Under the pieces are notes generated by a model. The model ran no database searches and was not told the DNA's origin. It saw only the letters and a list, made by a program, of their open reading frames with translations. From Pseudomonas sp. CHM02 (GTDB lineage: Bacteria > Pseudomonadota > Gammaproteobacteria > Pseudomonadales > Pseudomonadaceae): a stretch of DNA of 48,667 nucleotides. Each line of letters opens with the position of its first letter. Position 1 is the stretch's first letter. Shown here piece by piece: positions 9,582 through 17,065 of this stretch. The stretch covers positions 1 through 48,667 of the forward strand of contig NZ_JFCA01000050.1 in NCBI RefSeq assembly GCF_000612585.1. Direction: 5' to 3'. Both the position numbers and the translations under genes were made by a program.

Positions 9582-12372
9582 TACTCACCTGCTTCATAGG
9601 TAATTGAAAAGTCCAAAGGCCAGCCGAAGCCTTGCCCGCGAATCGCTGCCCATCCACTTCCACGCGACAGGCCGTGGCCGAGCGTACGGAGAAGGACAGG
9701 TCAAACTGACCGGCGAAAGAAAAACTCACACGCCGATCATCCAGGTAGCGCCAATCCAGCAACGGCAGGTTGGCGTCCTCCAGGGCGGGCCTGGGGTCTC
9801 TGTCCGCGCGCAGAACAAGCAATGCCTTGTCGCTGCTCAGTGCCACGTAGCGCCCTTGCGGCAAGTCGCGCACGCCGGCAATGCCTTGTGATTGCAGCAA
9901 GTCCGGCCAGCCCATTTGCGCATCGAGCCGCACGGTACGCAGTGCATCCATGCCACGGATCTGCCAGGCGCCGTCGGCGGTACGCGCTAGGCTCGACTGG
10001 TACAGGCCGTGCAGACGGTCAACGTAGTCACTCATCCACAACGACATCGGCTGTTGCTCGCGCATGTAGCCGTAGATCTCGTGCATGGCCTTGATCGAGG
10101 CCTGCTTGGTGCTGGAGTAGAAGTGGTAGTAGAGGTGCAGGCCACGCAAACGGCGCGGGCTGTCGGTCAACTCAAAGGTCTCGACCAACTCGCGAAAGCC
10201 GTAATACGGGCCTTTCCACAGGTTGGTGTAGAGGTTTTCGTTGATGATGGGTGCGTAGTACTGCAACCCGCCCGGGGTCGGGCGCAGCAAAGGGTTCAAG
10301 CCCGTCAGCGACGGGTTGGCCTTGGTCATAATGGTTTCGGCGCCATTGACGTTCTTCAGGCCGGCGTCATAGGCCAACTTGATGGTGTCGGACGATGGCA
10401 GCGCGTCGCCTGGCCAGAACACCATCTTCACCGGCTTCTGCGGGGTGGTCAGGTTCTGGTTGATGTAGTCGCGCGAGCCAAAGATCTCGCGACGAAAATC
10501 GATTTTGTCGTAGCCGGCGATTTTCATGTTCAAGCCGTATTCCGGGTTGAAGTTCTCGCGCTTTTTGGCTTTGTCAGGCTGCATGAAAAAGGGGTGGCTG
10601 TAGGTGTGCGTGGCCACTTCGACTTTAGGGTTGGCGAAGATTTCTCGGGCAATCGGCTCAAGCTCACGCGCCAGGAACGGGAATGCACCACGCGGCGAGA
10701 TCTCGCCTTCGATGATCGACACCGAGGTCAGGAACGGGTTGGGCTTGATGTAGTCGTCCAGGGTGTGGCGACCGGCGTACGGAGTACCGCGCACTTCGGC
10801 GCGGGAGGGGAAACCGTCACCGTCGATATGCACGGTCGCGATGCGCCGGCCGTTTTCGGTGGTGGTGTCTGGGCGCGGCTGTGCCGGCAGCCTCAGGCTG
10901 GCCTGTAGAAACGCGAAAGGATCGAGAATCCAGCGGCTGCGCTCGTTGTTGATTTCCAGCAGGTAAGGCGCCAGCGCAAGGCCGCCCCATTTGCCCACCA
11001 CCACTGGGTTGAACACGGCGCCGCCGGCACCGCTCAACGACAATGCCGGTGTCGGGCCGTTGGGCAGGACCGACACCGAAGCCAGGTCACGGGAACGAGG
11101 CACCACTGGCGCTTCGAATGCCCCCAGCAAAGCCTTGTCCTGGTGAGTGATGGTCAACACTTGGGTCGCAGGCGGCACATCACGCTTGAGGCCCAGGCGC
11201 TTGAGCAGCAGTTTGTCTTCAACCGGCAGGCCGCTGAAAAACACCACCGGCACCTGTTCGTCCAGGCGTGCATTGAGAAAGCGATTGAACGCCGCTACGT
11301 CCTGGGGCGGGCCGCTGGTCATCCAGGTCACAACACCCGCGTACAAGCCACTGAAGCCGTAGAGCGGCAGGTCACTGTTGGCCGGCAGATAATCGACACG
11401 GTAGCCGAGGTATTCCAACAACCCGCCGAGGTTGCTATGGCCAGCGGAATCTTCCAGCGCGCCTTCGCGTGGGTCGAAGATCATCACGATGCGGCGCGGC
11501 TGGACTTCGATACTGCTGATGCCCAGGGTATTGAGGTCAGGCGTGCTGATGTACGGGATAAAACCTTCGTCGCGCAGACGCTTGGCGAGCGTGCGCGCTT
11601 CATCGCGACGCTCAGGTGGCAAGTAGTCAATCGCCACCAGCGGGACGCCCTTGGCACGCAGCGGTTGCAGATGCGTTTCAAGCCACTGGCGGTCGGACTC
11701 CGAGACCGGGCGATAACGCTTGGCAGAGGCATCCCAACCGGCATGGATCGATTCGACAGCCACTGCGGCGGCGACGCCATCCAGCTCCGGCAACACTTCG
11801 AAACCGCGGTTGAAAAACAGCTTCAGCGTGGGCTGACGCTTGTGCAACTCACGCAGCAGGCTGGCCAGGCCCACGCGCTGAGCTTCGCGCTGGTCTTGCG
11901 GCACCAGTTGGAAACTGTCGAGCGTGTCGAGAAACAGACCCGCATAGCCTTGCGCGGCCAAGGCCTTGGCGCGACCGAACAAATGCTCACGCCAGGCCGT
12001 CGAAGTGAGGTCCATGACCTGACTGTTCCAGGCGTCGTTACGCACAGGGGAGACCGCCTTGCTCAACCCCGCTTTCTCGACTTCGGCCTTGTTGCCATCG
12101 AACTCACCGATGGACAGGTACGCAAACGGCTGGCTGCCCAGCGCCCGCAAGGTTTTCACATCGCCCGGCGTCATGTGGCCCGGCTCGACCACGGCCCAGT
12201 CGAACTGCGCCAGTTCCGGCAGCGGTGGTTGCTCGGCGTACCAGAAGGCCACGCTGGCCGGCTGAGATACAGCAGCAGCGTGCACGGCCGGCCCACCGAC
12301 GAACAAGGCAAGAGCAGCCAACAGCCGCTCAGCGATCGCGCGGACACGCGTCCTGCGGAAAACGATTTCCAT
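9559..12372 (-). CDS. pelA: PelA, bifunctional Pel deacetylase and glycoside hydrolase
   Basis: A 937-residue periplasmic protein with an N-terminal signal peptide (positive RRTRVR, then LLAALALFVGG, cleavage near VHAAA). The first domain (about 40-300) is the GH166-type hydrolase, a TIM-barrel-like fold with candidate acidic residues in GLFLDTLD and VESIHAGWD. A reductase-like middle section follows. The deacetylase domain carries the metal-site motif VHIDGDGF (about residues 512-519) and the histidines of THTYSHPFF (about 587-595). A C-terminal beta-rich domain ends the protein. PelA partially deacetylates Pel and can cleave it. It overlaps pelB and follows pelX by 62 bases. All expected catalytic motifs are visible. 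Confidence 0.95.
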   Translation of the reverse strand: MEIVFRRTRVRAIAERLLAALALFVGGPAVHAAAVSQPASVAFWYAEQPPLPELAQFDWAVVEPGHMTPGDVKTLRALGSQPFAYLSIGEFDGNKAEVEKAGLSKAVSPVRNDAWNSQVMDLTSTAWREHLFGRAKALAAQGYAGLFLDTLDSFQLVPQDQREAQRVGLASLLRELHKRQPTLKLFFNRGFEVLPELDGVAAAVAVESIHAGWDASAKRYRPVSESDRQWLETHLQPLRAKGVPLVAIDYLPPERRDEARTLAKRLRDEGFIPYISTPDLNTLGISSIEVQPRRIVMIFDPREGALEDSAGHSNLGGLLEYLGYRVDYLPANSDLPLYGFSGLYAGVVTWMTSGPPQDVAAFNRFLNARLDEQVPVVFFSGLPVEDKLLLKRLGLKRDVPPATQVLTITHQDKALLGAFEAPVVPRSRDLASVSVLPNGPTPALSLSGAGGAVFNPVVVGKWGGLALAPYLLEINNERSRWILDPFAFLQASLRLPAQPRPDTTTENGRRIATVHIDGDGFPSRAEVRGTPYAGRHTLDDYIKPNPFLTSVSIIEGEISPRGAFPFLARELEPIAREIFANPKVEVATHTYSHPFFMQPDKAKKRENFNPEYGLNMKIAGYDKIDFRREIFGSRDYINQNLTTPQKPVKMVFWPGDALPSSDTIKLAYDAGLKNVNGAETIMTKANPSLTGLNPLLRPTPGGLQYYAPIINENLYTNLWKGPYYGFRELVETFELTDSPRRLRGLHLYYHFYSSTKQASIKAMHEIYGYMREQQPMSLWMSDYVDRLHGLYQSSLARTADGAWQIRGMDALRTVRLDAQMGWPDLLQSQGIAGVRDLPQGRYVALSSDKALLVLRADRDPRPALEDANLPLLDWRYLDDRRVSFSFAGQFDLSFSVRSATACRVEVDGQRFAGKASAGLWTFQLPMKQVSNGQLLCN

Positions 12373-12434
12373 AATTCACTCTAGAAGATGACTGAGCCAA
12401 TACTGCGTTAACGCCGGGCGAATTGACCGGCGAA

Positions 12435-13367
12435 CTACAAACTGCGCAAAAGCTGCGCCAGTCCCTGGCCGATCGAGGTCGGTTCCGGGAGTGCAAAGCG
12501 CTCCAGCAGACGGGTGTTATTGGCGCGCGAATGGCGGATGTCGCCTTGGCGTGGCGCCTGGTACGTCACCGCCAACGGAGCACCGGTGGCATTGCCCAGT
12601 TCAGCGATCAGGTCGTTGAGGCTGGTCGAACGGCCAAGCCCGACGTTGATTGCTTCAGGCGCCGGCTCGCGGGTCTCGACTGCCTGCACAAGGATGCTCA
12701 CCAGGTCCTGCACATAGACGAAGTCGCGCGTTTGCTCGCCATCGCCAAATACGGTGATGGGCTTACGCGCCAGTGCGCGTTCGGTGAAGATGCTGATCAC
12801 ACCGGAGTACGGCGAAGAAGGGTCCTGGCGAGGGCCGAAGATATTGAAGAAGCGGAATATCACCGGTTCCAGGCCATGCTCGCGACGGTAGAAGTCCAGG
12901 TAGTACTCACTGGCCAATTTGTCGCTGGCATAAGGTGTCAGTGGAGACTTGGGCGTGTCTTCCACGATGGCAGTGCCTTCACCGTTGTTGCCATAAGTCG
13001 CCGCGCTGGACGCAAATACCACGCGCGTCACGCCGGCCTTCAGCATGCTTTGGCACACATTGAGTGTGCCGACGAAATTGGCCTGGTGCGTGGCGACAGG
13101 ATCATCAACCGAAGCCTGCACCGAAGCCACCGCAGCCAGATGCACGACGGCGCTGCAATCAGCCATGGCCAGTTCCACGACGGCGCTGTCCGCGACATCT
13201 CCGACCAGTAGTTCCAGATCAGGATTCCCGACCGGCAGATTCGCTGTTTTGCCAGTCGACAAGTCATCCAGCACGCGAATCTTGTAGCCTTTACCCAGCA
13301 GAGCATCTACCAGATGCGACCCAATAAAACCTGCACCACCAGTAACCAGAATTCGCCCTACAGCCAT
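12435..13367 (-). CDS. pelX: PelX, UDP-GlcNAc C4-epimerase of the SDR family
   Basis: A 310-residue extended short-chain dehydrogenase/reductase. It has the NAD-binding TGGAGFIGSH at residues 9-18 and a Ser-Tyr-Lys site (S121, Y146 and K150 in YASDK). The substrate-domain sequences FRFFNIFGPRQDPSSPYSGV are typical of UDP-hexose 4-epimerases. A PelX of this type heads the pel operon in several pseudomonads but not in P. aeruginosa PAO1, where it makes UDP-GalNAc for the polymer. The frame is open further upstream, but ATG at 13367 is the likely start: it begins the Rossmann strand and is preceded by AAGGAAG. It is the first gene of the operon, 62 bases before pelA. Confidence 0.9.
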   Translation of the reverse strand: MAVGRILVTGGAGFIGSHLVDALLGKGYKIRVLDDLSTGKTANLPVGNPDLELLVGDVADSAVVELAMADCSAVVHLAAVASVQASVDDPVATHQANFVGTLNVCQSMLKAGVTRVVFASSAATYGNNGEGTAIVEDTPKSPLTPYASDKLASEYYLDFYRREHGLEPVIFRFFNIFGPRQDPSSPYSGVISIFTERALARKPITVFGDGEQTRDFVYVQDLVSILVQAVETREPAPEAINVGLGRSTSLNDLIAELGNATGAPLAVTYQAPRQGDIRHSRANNTRLLERFALPEPTSIGQGLAQLLRSL

Positions 13368-13540
13368 GAAGTTCACTTCCTTAAGAATCGTGTGCAGGCA
13401 CGCAAAAGCGAGCCTGCCAGTACGGTGACAGTATTTAAGGGCTACCCTGGCCAACGTCGCTTGGCCGTCCGAGTCGAAGCCGCCACATCCCTATGTGTTG
13501 AAGAACCACAGCGCGGGACGAATGTGCGTCGCCGATATCA

Positions 13541-13565
13541 TTTTAATGGCTTAGAGCCATCAAAA
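13541..13565. repeat. Hairpin in the pelX leader
   Basis: TTTT-A-ATGGCT-TAG-AGCCAT-C-AAAA forms a 6-bp stem with a 3-base loop. After one mismatch it extends by 4 A/T pairs. It sits about 175 bases upstream of the pelX start, in the probable untranslated leader. It could be a weak terminator or attenuator, or an operator. The function is unknown. Confidence 0.45.
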
Positions 13566-13597
13566 CGTCGCGAATAATGTTGGATCCCAAGTGAACT

Positions 13598-13611
13598 GTC
13601 AACGTATTGTC
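13598..13611. promoter_or_regulatory. Second, weaker FleQ-box-like site upstream of pelX
   Basis: GTCAACGTATTGTC matches 10 of 14 positions of the FleQ-box form GTCAATAAATTGAC. It keeps both GTC-type half-site cores. It is 50 bases from the stronger site and on the pelX side of it. Pairs of FleQ boxes are known at the P. aeruginosa pelA promoter. Confidence 0.4.
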
Positions 13612-13647
13612 TTTTTTGCCGCCGGACGGCAATTTCGGCTTAAAAAT

Positions 13648-13661
13648 GTCATTTAATTGAC
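13648..13661. promoter_or_regulatory. Strong FleQ-box-like palindrome upstream of the pel operon
   Basis: GTCATTTAATTGAC matches the FleQ-box form GTCAATAAATTGAC at 12 of 14 positions, with both GTCA and TGAC arms intact. It is 281 bases upstream of the pelX start codon. FleQ is the c-di-GMP-responsive regulator of pel in P. aeruginosa, where it represses without and activates with c-di-GMP. The assignment by motif and context is inference. Confidence 0.6.
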
Positions 13662-13934
13662 GACGATAATAGGACGGAAAAATGATTGATCGGCTCCAAT
13701 GACGCGGGCTGGGCGGACGTCAGGGCAGGCGCTGCGCCGTGCGTGGGCGGCCCTGATGGTCATCATGGGATATGGCCGGCGCCGGGAAGTCGAGGGAAGA
13801 CAGGGATGGGATAGCGCAGGCTGGCTGGGAGTGCTTGCCCGGTTTTCGGCAGTAGCCGGTTACCGGGCGAAGGGGGGTGAATTAGCCAGGGCGGCTTCGT
13901 TTACGAAAGCATCCAGAAAGTGCGTCCGCCTGGA

Positions 13935-14459
13935 TCAGTGGGCAGTGCTGAGACGCGCTTTTCTGCGCAGGTGGACCATTTGCGCGGTCAGGCCAATGAC
14001 GAGTGCCAAAGCAATGCTCGCCTGCGCACCGATCAGCACCGGTGACTGCAGGTCAGTGACGAAGGGGTGGCCATCCGGCACGCGTCGCAACGTCTCGGAA
14101 ACCGTCGGCACCATCAGAAAGAAAGCGGTCAGGCTCAGGAACACCGTTTCCAGGTACACCCGCGCCCTTCCCAGCCAGACCACGTGCCCTACGCCATAAC
14201 CGGCCGCGAGCAATGCAATCGTGATGACACCAATGATGTTGCTGACGGGTTGCTTTGCGACCAGGAACACGGTGAGGCCACCGATCAACATCGACACGAG
14301 ATAGAACAACCCCGGCACCGAGCGGGGAACGATGCGTCCATGACGAATGAACATGTAGGCGGCCAGTGGAATGGCCGGCAGGCTGCCGAGGGTGTGTATC
14401 CAGCCTAGGGCGGAGATTCCGAACATTTCAGTGTTCCCATGTAGTTGGATGATGTGCAT
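13935..14459 (-). CDS. Small polytopic membrane protein, DUF2306-like
   Basis: A 174-residue protein with about four to five hydrophobic segments: IPLAAYMFIRHG, FYLVSMLIGGLTVFLVA, IIGVITIALLAAGYGVGHVVWLG, VFLSLTAFFLMVP and ASIALALVIGLTAQM. The spacing of Gly and His near the N-terminus (ALGWIHTLGSLPAIPLAAYM) recalls DUF2306-type membrane proteins, but I am not certain of the family. An alternative start is Met12 at 14426, preceded by GGGAAC. It is transcribed divergently from the AraC-type gene with 89 bases between them, so that regulator may control it. The function is unknown. Confidence 0.75.
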   Translation of the reverse strand: MHIIQLHGNTEMFGISALGWIHTLGSLPAIPLAAYMFIRHGRIVPRSVPGLFYLVSMLIGGLTVFLVAKQPVSNIIGVITIALLAAGYGVGHVVWLGRARVYLETVFLSLTAFFLMVPTVSETLRRVPDGHPFVTDLQSPVLIGAQASIALALVIGLTAQMVHLRRKARLSTAH

Positions 14460-14548
14460 AGGCGGTCACCGCTGGAAAGGCGCTTCCCGATGGCGGCGGT
14501 ACGCTATGATTTCGAGGGTCAGCTTAGTGAAGACGTGGTCGAACCGAC

Positions 14549-15433
14549 ATGATGAATCCCCTGGAAAACTTGATCATTCATCCGGAAATGCAGCTTGAAG
14601 GGTTTGCCAGGGGCGATCTGCTGTCCCAGGTCCTGGCGCAGATCCGTCTGACAGGAGATCGCGTGTATGCCTGTGCGCTGGCGGATGCGCAGTGCCTCGT
14701 GCTGGATGAAAAAAGCGCGCACATTTGCGTGCTTCAGCAAGGCCGGCTGCATCTGGAAATGGCCGATCAACCGCCGCTGACACTCGACCAGGGCGATGTA
14801 ATCCTGCTGCCCCACGACCCCACCGGCATTACGATGACGGCGGTCAATGGGCCCGCCAGCGTGGTCATCTGCCGGTTCTGGTTCGATGCGAGCAGCTTCC
14901 AGGCGATGTTGTTTGCGCTGCCGCGGCTGATCCATATTCAGCACGCCGAGGCTGCTGCCTGGGCGGAGGGCATCCTGCATTTCATGTTGCTCGAAGCCCA
15001 TGACACGCAGCCGGGCGGGGCGCTGATGATTTCGCGCCTGATCGATCTTGTGGTGATTCGTGTCCTGCGCACCTGGGTGCATCAGGGCGTCGCTTCCGGG
15101 TGGCTGGGTGGGTTGTCGGACGCGCGTATCGCCCGTGCACTGAAAGCCATTCACGAAACGCCTGGCAAGCAGTGGCGCATTGATGCGCTGGCAGAGATTG
15201 CGGGCATGTCGCGGTCGAATTTCTGCGAACGCTTCACCTCCCTGATAGGACGCTCACCGTTACGCTATCAGAACGAGTGGCGGCTGACCCTGGCGAAAAC
15301 CATGCTGTCCAAACAGGACGGTCGCATCGGCGAGATCGGCTTCGCGATTGGCTACGAGTCCGAAGCGGCTTTCAGCCGGGCTTACAAAGCCTTTTTCGGT
15401 CGGTCGCCACGGGAGGACAACACCCGCCCCTGA
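14549..15433 (+). CDS. AraC-family transcriptional regulator with N-terminal cupin
   Basis: A 294-residue regulator. Residues about 10-185 form a cupin-like sensor of the type seen in AraC regulators with a Cupin_6 domain (HICVLQQGRLHLEM, LDQGDVILLPHD). The last 100 residues hold two helix-turn-helix units, the first around WRIDALAEIAGMSRSNFCERF and the second around IGEIGFAIGYESEAAFSRAY, ending in the usual KAFFGRSPRE. Start codons at 14549 and 14552 are both possible. The adjacent divergent membrane-protein gene is the most likely target. The inducer cannot be told from sequence. Confidence 0.88.
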   Translation: MMNPLENLIIHPEMQLEGFARGDLLSQVLAQIRLTGDRVYACALADAQCLVLDEKSAHICVLQQGRLHLEMADQPPLTLDQGDVILLPHDPTGITMTAVNGPASVVICRFWFDASSFQAMLFALPRLIHIQHAEAAAWAEGILHFMLLEAHDTQPGGALMISRLIDLVVIRVLRTWVHQGVASGWLGGLSDARIARALKAIHETPGKQWRIDALAEIAGMSRSNFCERFTSLIGRSPLRYQNEWRLTLAKTMLSKQDGRIGEIGFAIGYESEAAFSRAYKAFFGRSPREDNTRP

Positions 15434-15473
15434 GAACCGCCCAAAAGCCACTTGCCTAAAAAACGTGCCATCA

Positions 15474-15496
15474 CAATAATGAGAGCAATTACCATT
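15474..15496. promoter_or_regulatory. Fur-box-like site upstream of the FecI-type sigma gene
   Basis: The stretch AATAATGAGAGCAATTACCATT resembles the Fur consensus with its AATGA and ATTACCATT half-sites. It lies 20-42 bases upstream of the sigma-factor start, where Fur repression of a fecI-type promoter is expected. The assignment is by motif and context only. Confidence 0.55.
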
Positions 15497-15516
15497 TACG
15501 ACTCGGTGGCACGCTC

Positions 15517-16017
15517 ATGTCGACCCTCGATCCTTCAACCCTTCATCAGCTGTACAGCGATCACAACAGTTGGCTGAAGGGTTGGCTGCGCGTGCGCTTG
15601 GGCAATGCGGCGGATGCGTCCGACTTGGCGCAGGACACGTTCCTGCGGGTGATGACGGCCCGGCAAAGCGCCCCCATTCGCGAGCCGCGCGGTTATCTGA
15701 GTGCGATTGCGCGTTCGTTGTTGATTGATAAATCCCGCCGCCGAACGATTGAGCAGGCCTATCTGCAGGCGCTGGCGTTGCGACCGGAACCGGTGGAAGT
15801 TTCGCCGGAAGTGCGCCTGTCGATCATCGAGATGCTGGTCGCGGTGGATACCCTGCTGGATGAGCTGGGCACGCGGACGCGGGAGATTTTCCTGGCGGTG
15901 CAGCTGGAAGGCCTGAGTTATGTCGCGGCGGGCGAGCGCTTTGGCGTGTCGGTGACCACGGTTAAGAACCATCTGATTCGCGCCATGACCCAATGCCTGT
16001 TACTGGTCGAGCCCTGA
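15517..16017 (+). CDS. FecI-type ECF RNA polymerase sigma factor
   Basis: A 166-residue ECF sigma factor. Region 2 spans about residues 8-75 (LYSDHNSWLKGWLRVRLGNAADASDLAQDTF, with DLAQDTFLRV typical of the iron-starvation group; PRGYLSAIARSLLIDKSRR). Region 4 spans about residues 105-160 (LGTRTREIFLAVQLEGLSYVAAGERFGVSVTTVKNHLIRA). Such sigma factors transcribe the neighbouring TonB receptor gene when FecR passes on a signal that the ferric ligand is bound. The stop overlaps the next start (TGATG), so the two are translationally coupled. A Fur-like box lies just upstream, as expected for iron control. Confidence 0.92.
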   Translation: MSTLDPSTLHQLYSDHNSWLKGWLRVRLGNAADASDLAQDTFLRVMTARQSAPIREPRGYLSAIARSLLIDKSRRRTIEQAYLQALALRPEPVEVSPEVRLSIIEMLVAVDTLLDELGTRTREIFLAVQLEGLSYVAAGERFGVSVTTVKNHLIRAMTQCLLLVEP

Positions 16018-16964
16018 TGGCCACGCCTCTGGACCTCAAGACACTCGAGGCCGCCGCGACCTGGTACGTGCAACTCAATGACGGCATGCCCGACGAGGCG
16101 CGCACCCAGGCCTGGCAAATCTGGTTGCAGGCCAGCCCGCAGCATGGGGCGGCATGGGCGCGGGTTGAAGCGTTGCAACAACAGTGGGCTAAGGTGCCTC
16201 AACAGGCCGCACTCTCAGGTTTGAGCGCGGCGCAGAAACAACGTCGCGAAGTGCTGAAAATCCTCGGCATGCTGGTGGCGGTGGGTGGTTGTTCGTGGCT
16301 GGCAGTGGAGCAGGTGCCCTATCGTTCCATGTTGGCTCAACAACGCACGAGCATTCGCGAACGGCGCTCGCTGCGCCTGGACGATGGCACCCAGTTGGAG
16401 ATGAATGCCGACACGGCGCTGGATATTCACTTCGACGCCAACCAGCGGCTGATCCGACTGTACAAGGGCGAAATCCTGGTGCAGACCGCCAAGGATCCGG
16501 CCTTGCGGCCCTTCAGTGTCAACACCGGCGACGGCAGCGTAAAAGCGCTGGGCACGCAGTTCAGCGTGCGCCAGATGGACGACCGTACCCAGGTCGGCGT
16601 GCTGGAGGCTGCCGTTGAAATCCGCCCGCGCCAGCAACCGGAGCAGGTACTGCGCTTGGACGCTGGCCACCAGGTCACGTTCGACAGCCATGCCATCCAG
16701 CGCCCCCACGCGCTGCCTTCGGGTTCCATCGCCTGGGTGCGCGGCATGTTGAGCGTGGACGACTGGCGCCTGGGCGATTTCATCGCGGCGTTGAGCCGCT
16801 ATCGCCCTGGGGTTCTGCGCTGTGCCACGGCAGTGCAAGACTTGAGCATTTCAGGCGCCTTCCGTATCGACGACACGGACACGGTGCTGGAAAACCTGAG
16901 CAAATCCCTGCCGGTGAAGGTGCGCTACCTGACCCGTTACTGGGTCAGCATCGAGCCTGTCTGA
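16017..16964 (+). CDS. FecR-type anti-sigma factor / transmembrane regulator
   Basis: A 315-residue protein starting at the ATG that overlaps the sigma-factor stop; a longer frame from 15993 is less likely. The N-terminal cytoplasmic part carries the FecR family motif (ATWYVQLNDGMPDEARTQAWQIWLQASPQHGAAWARVE). One hydrophobic segment follows at about residues 82-100 (ILGMLVAVGGCSWLAV). The periplasmic FecR core (SLRLDDGTQLEMNADTALDI...LIRLYKGEILV) and a C-terminal STN-interacting region come next. FecR proteins hold the sigma factor and receive the signal from the STN domain of the receptor, here encoded directly downstream. Confidence 0.92.
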   Translation: MATPLDLKTLEAAATWYVQLNDGMPDEARTQAWQIWLQASPQHGAAWARVEALQQQWAKVPQQAALSGLSAAQKQRREVLKILGMLVAVGGCSWLAVEQVPYRSMLAQQRTSIRERRSLRLDDGTQLEMNADTALDIHFDANQRLIRLYKGEILVQTAKDPALRPFSVNTGDGSVKALGTQFSVRQMDDRTQVGVLEAAVEIRPRQQPEQVLRLDAGHQVTFDSHAIQRPHALPSGSIAWVRGMLSVDDWRLGDFIAALSRYRPGVLRCATAVQDLSISGAFRIDDTDTVLENLSKSLPVKVRYLTRYWVSIEPV

Positions 16965-17065
16965 AAATTGTTTGGGGGCTGCCTTGCTGATTTTGATTCT
17001 CATCCGTCAATGACACAAACCGCTATTGCAGCGACTTTCTGCCAGACCAACGGAAGGATCACCGA

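Larger units (their letters stand above)
13368..13934 (-). promoter_or_regulatory. Long gene-free leader and control region upstream of pelX
   Basis: No convincing gene lies in these 567 bases. Plus-strand frames here are shadows without a ribosome site. The pelX-proximal 300 bases hold the imperfect hairpin at 13541-13565 and two FleQ-box-like palindromes at 13598-13611 and 13648-13661 in an AT-richer stretch. This is the probable promoter and leader of the pel operon. The segment 13662-13934 next to the membrane-protein gene is GC-rich and shows nothing I can name. Confidence 0.6.

Noticed and set aside
12435..13454. Longer pelX start at 13454
   Set aside because: The extra 29 residues precede the Rossmann strand and have no ribosome site. 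AAGGAAG sits in front of the ATG at 13367.
13699..14199. Plus-strand 166-codon open frame opposite the small membrane protein
   Set aside because: It lacks a ribosome site and has an Arg/Thr-rich composition typical of an antisense shadow. The minus-strand frame has clear membrane segments.
16965..17065. FecI-type promoter in front of the STN receptor
   Set aside because: A GAAAAT-like element is present, but no convincing -10 partner could be fixed by eye. It would need comparison with related promoters.
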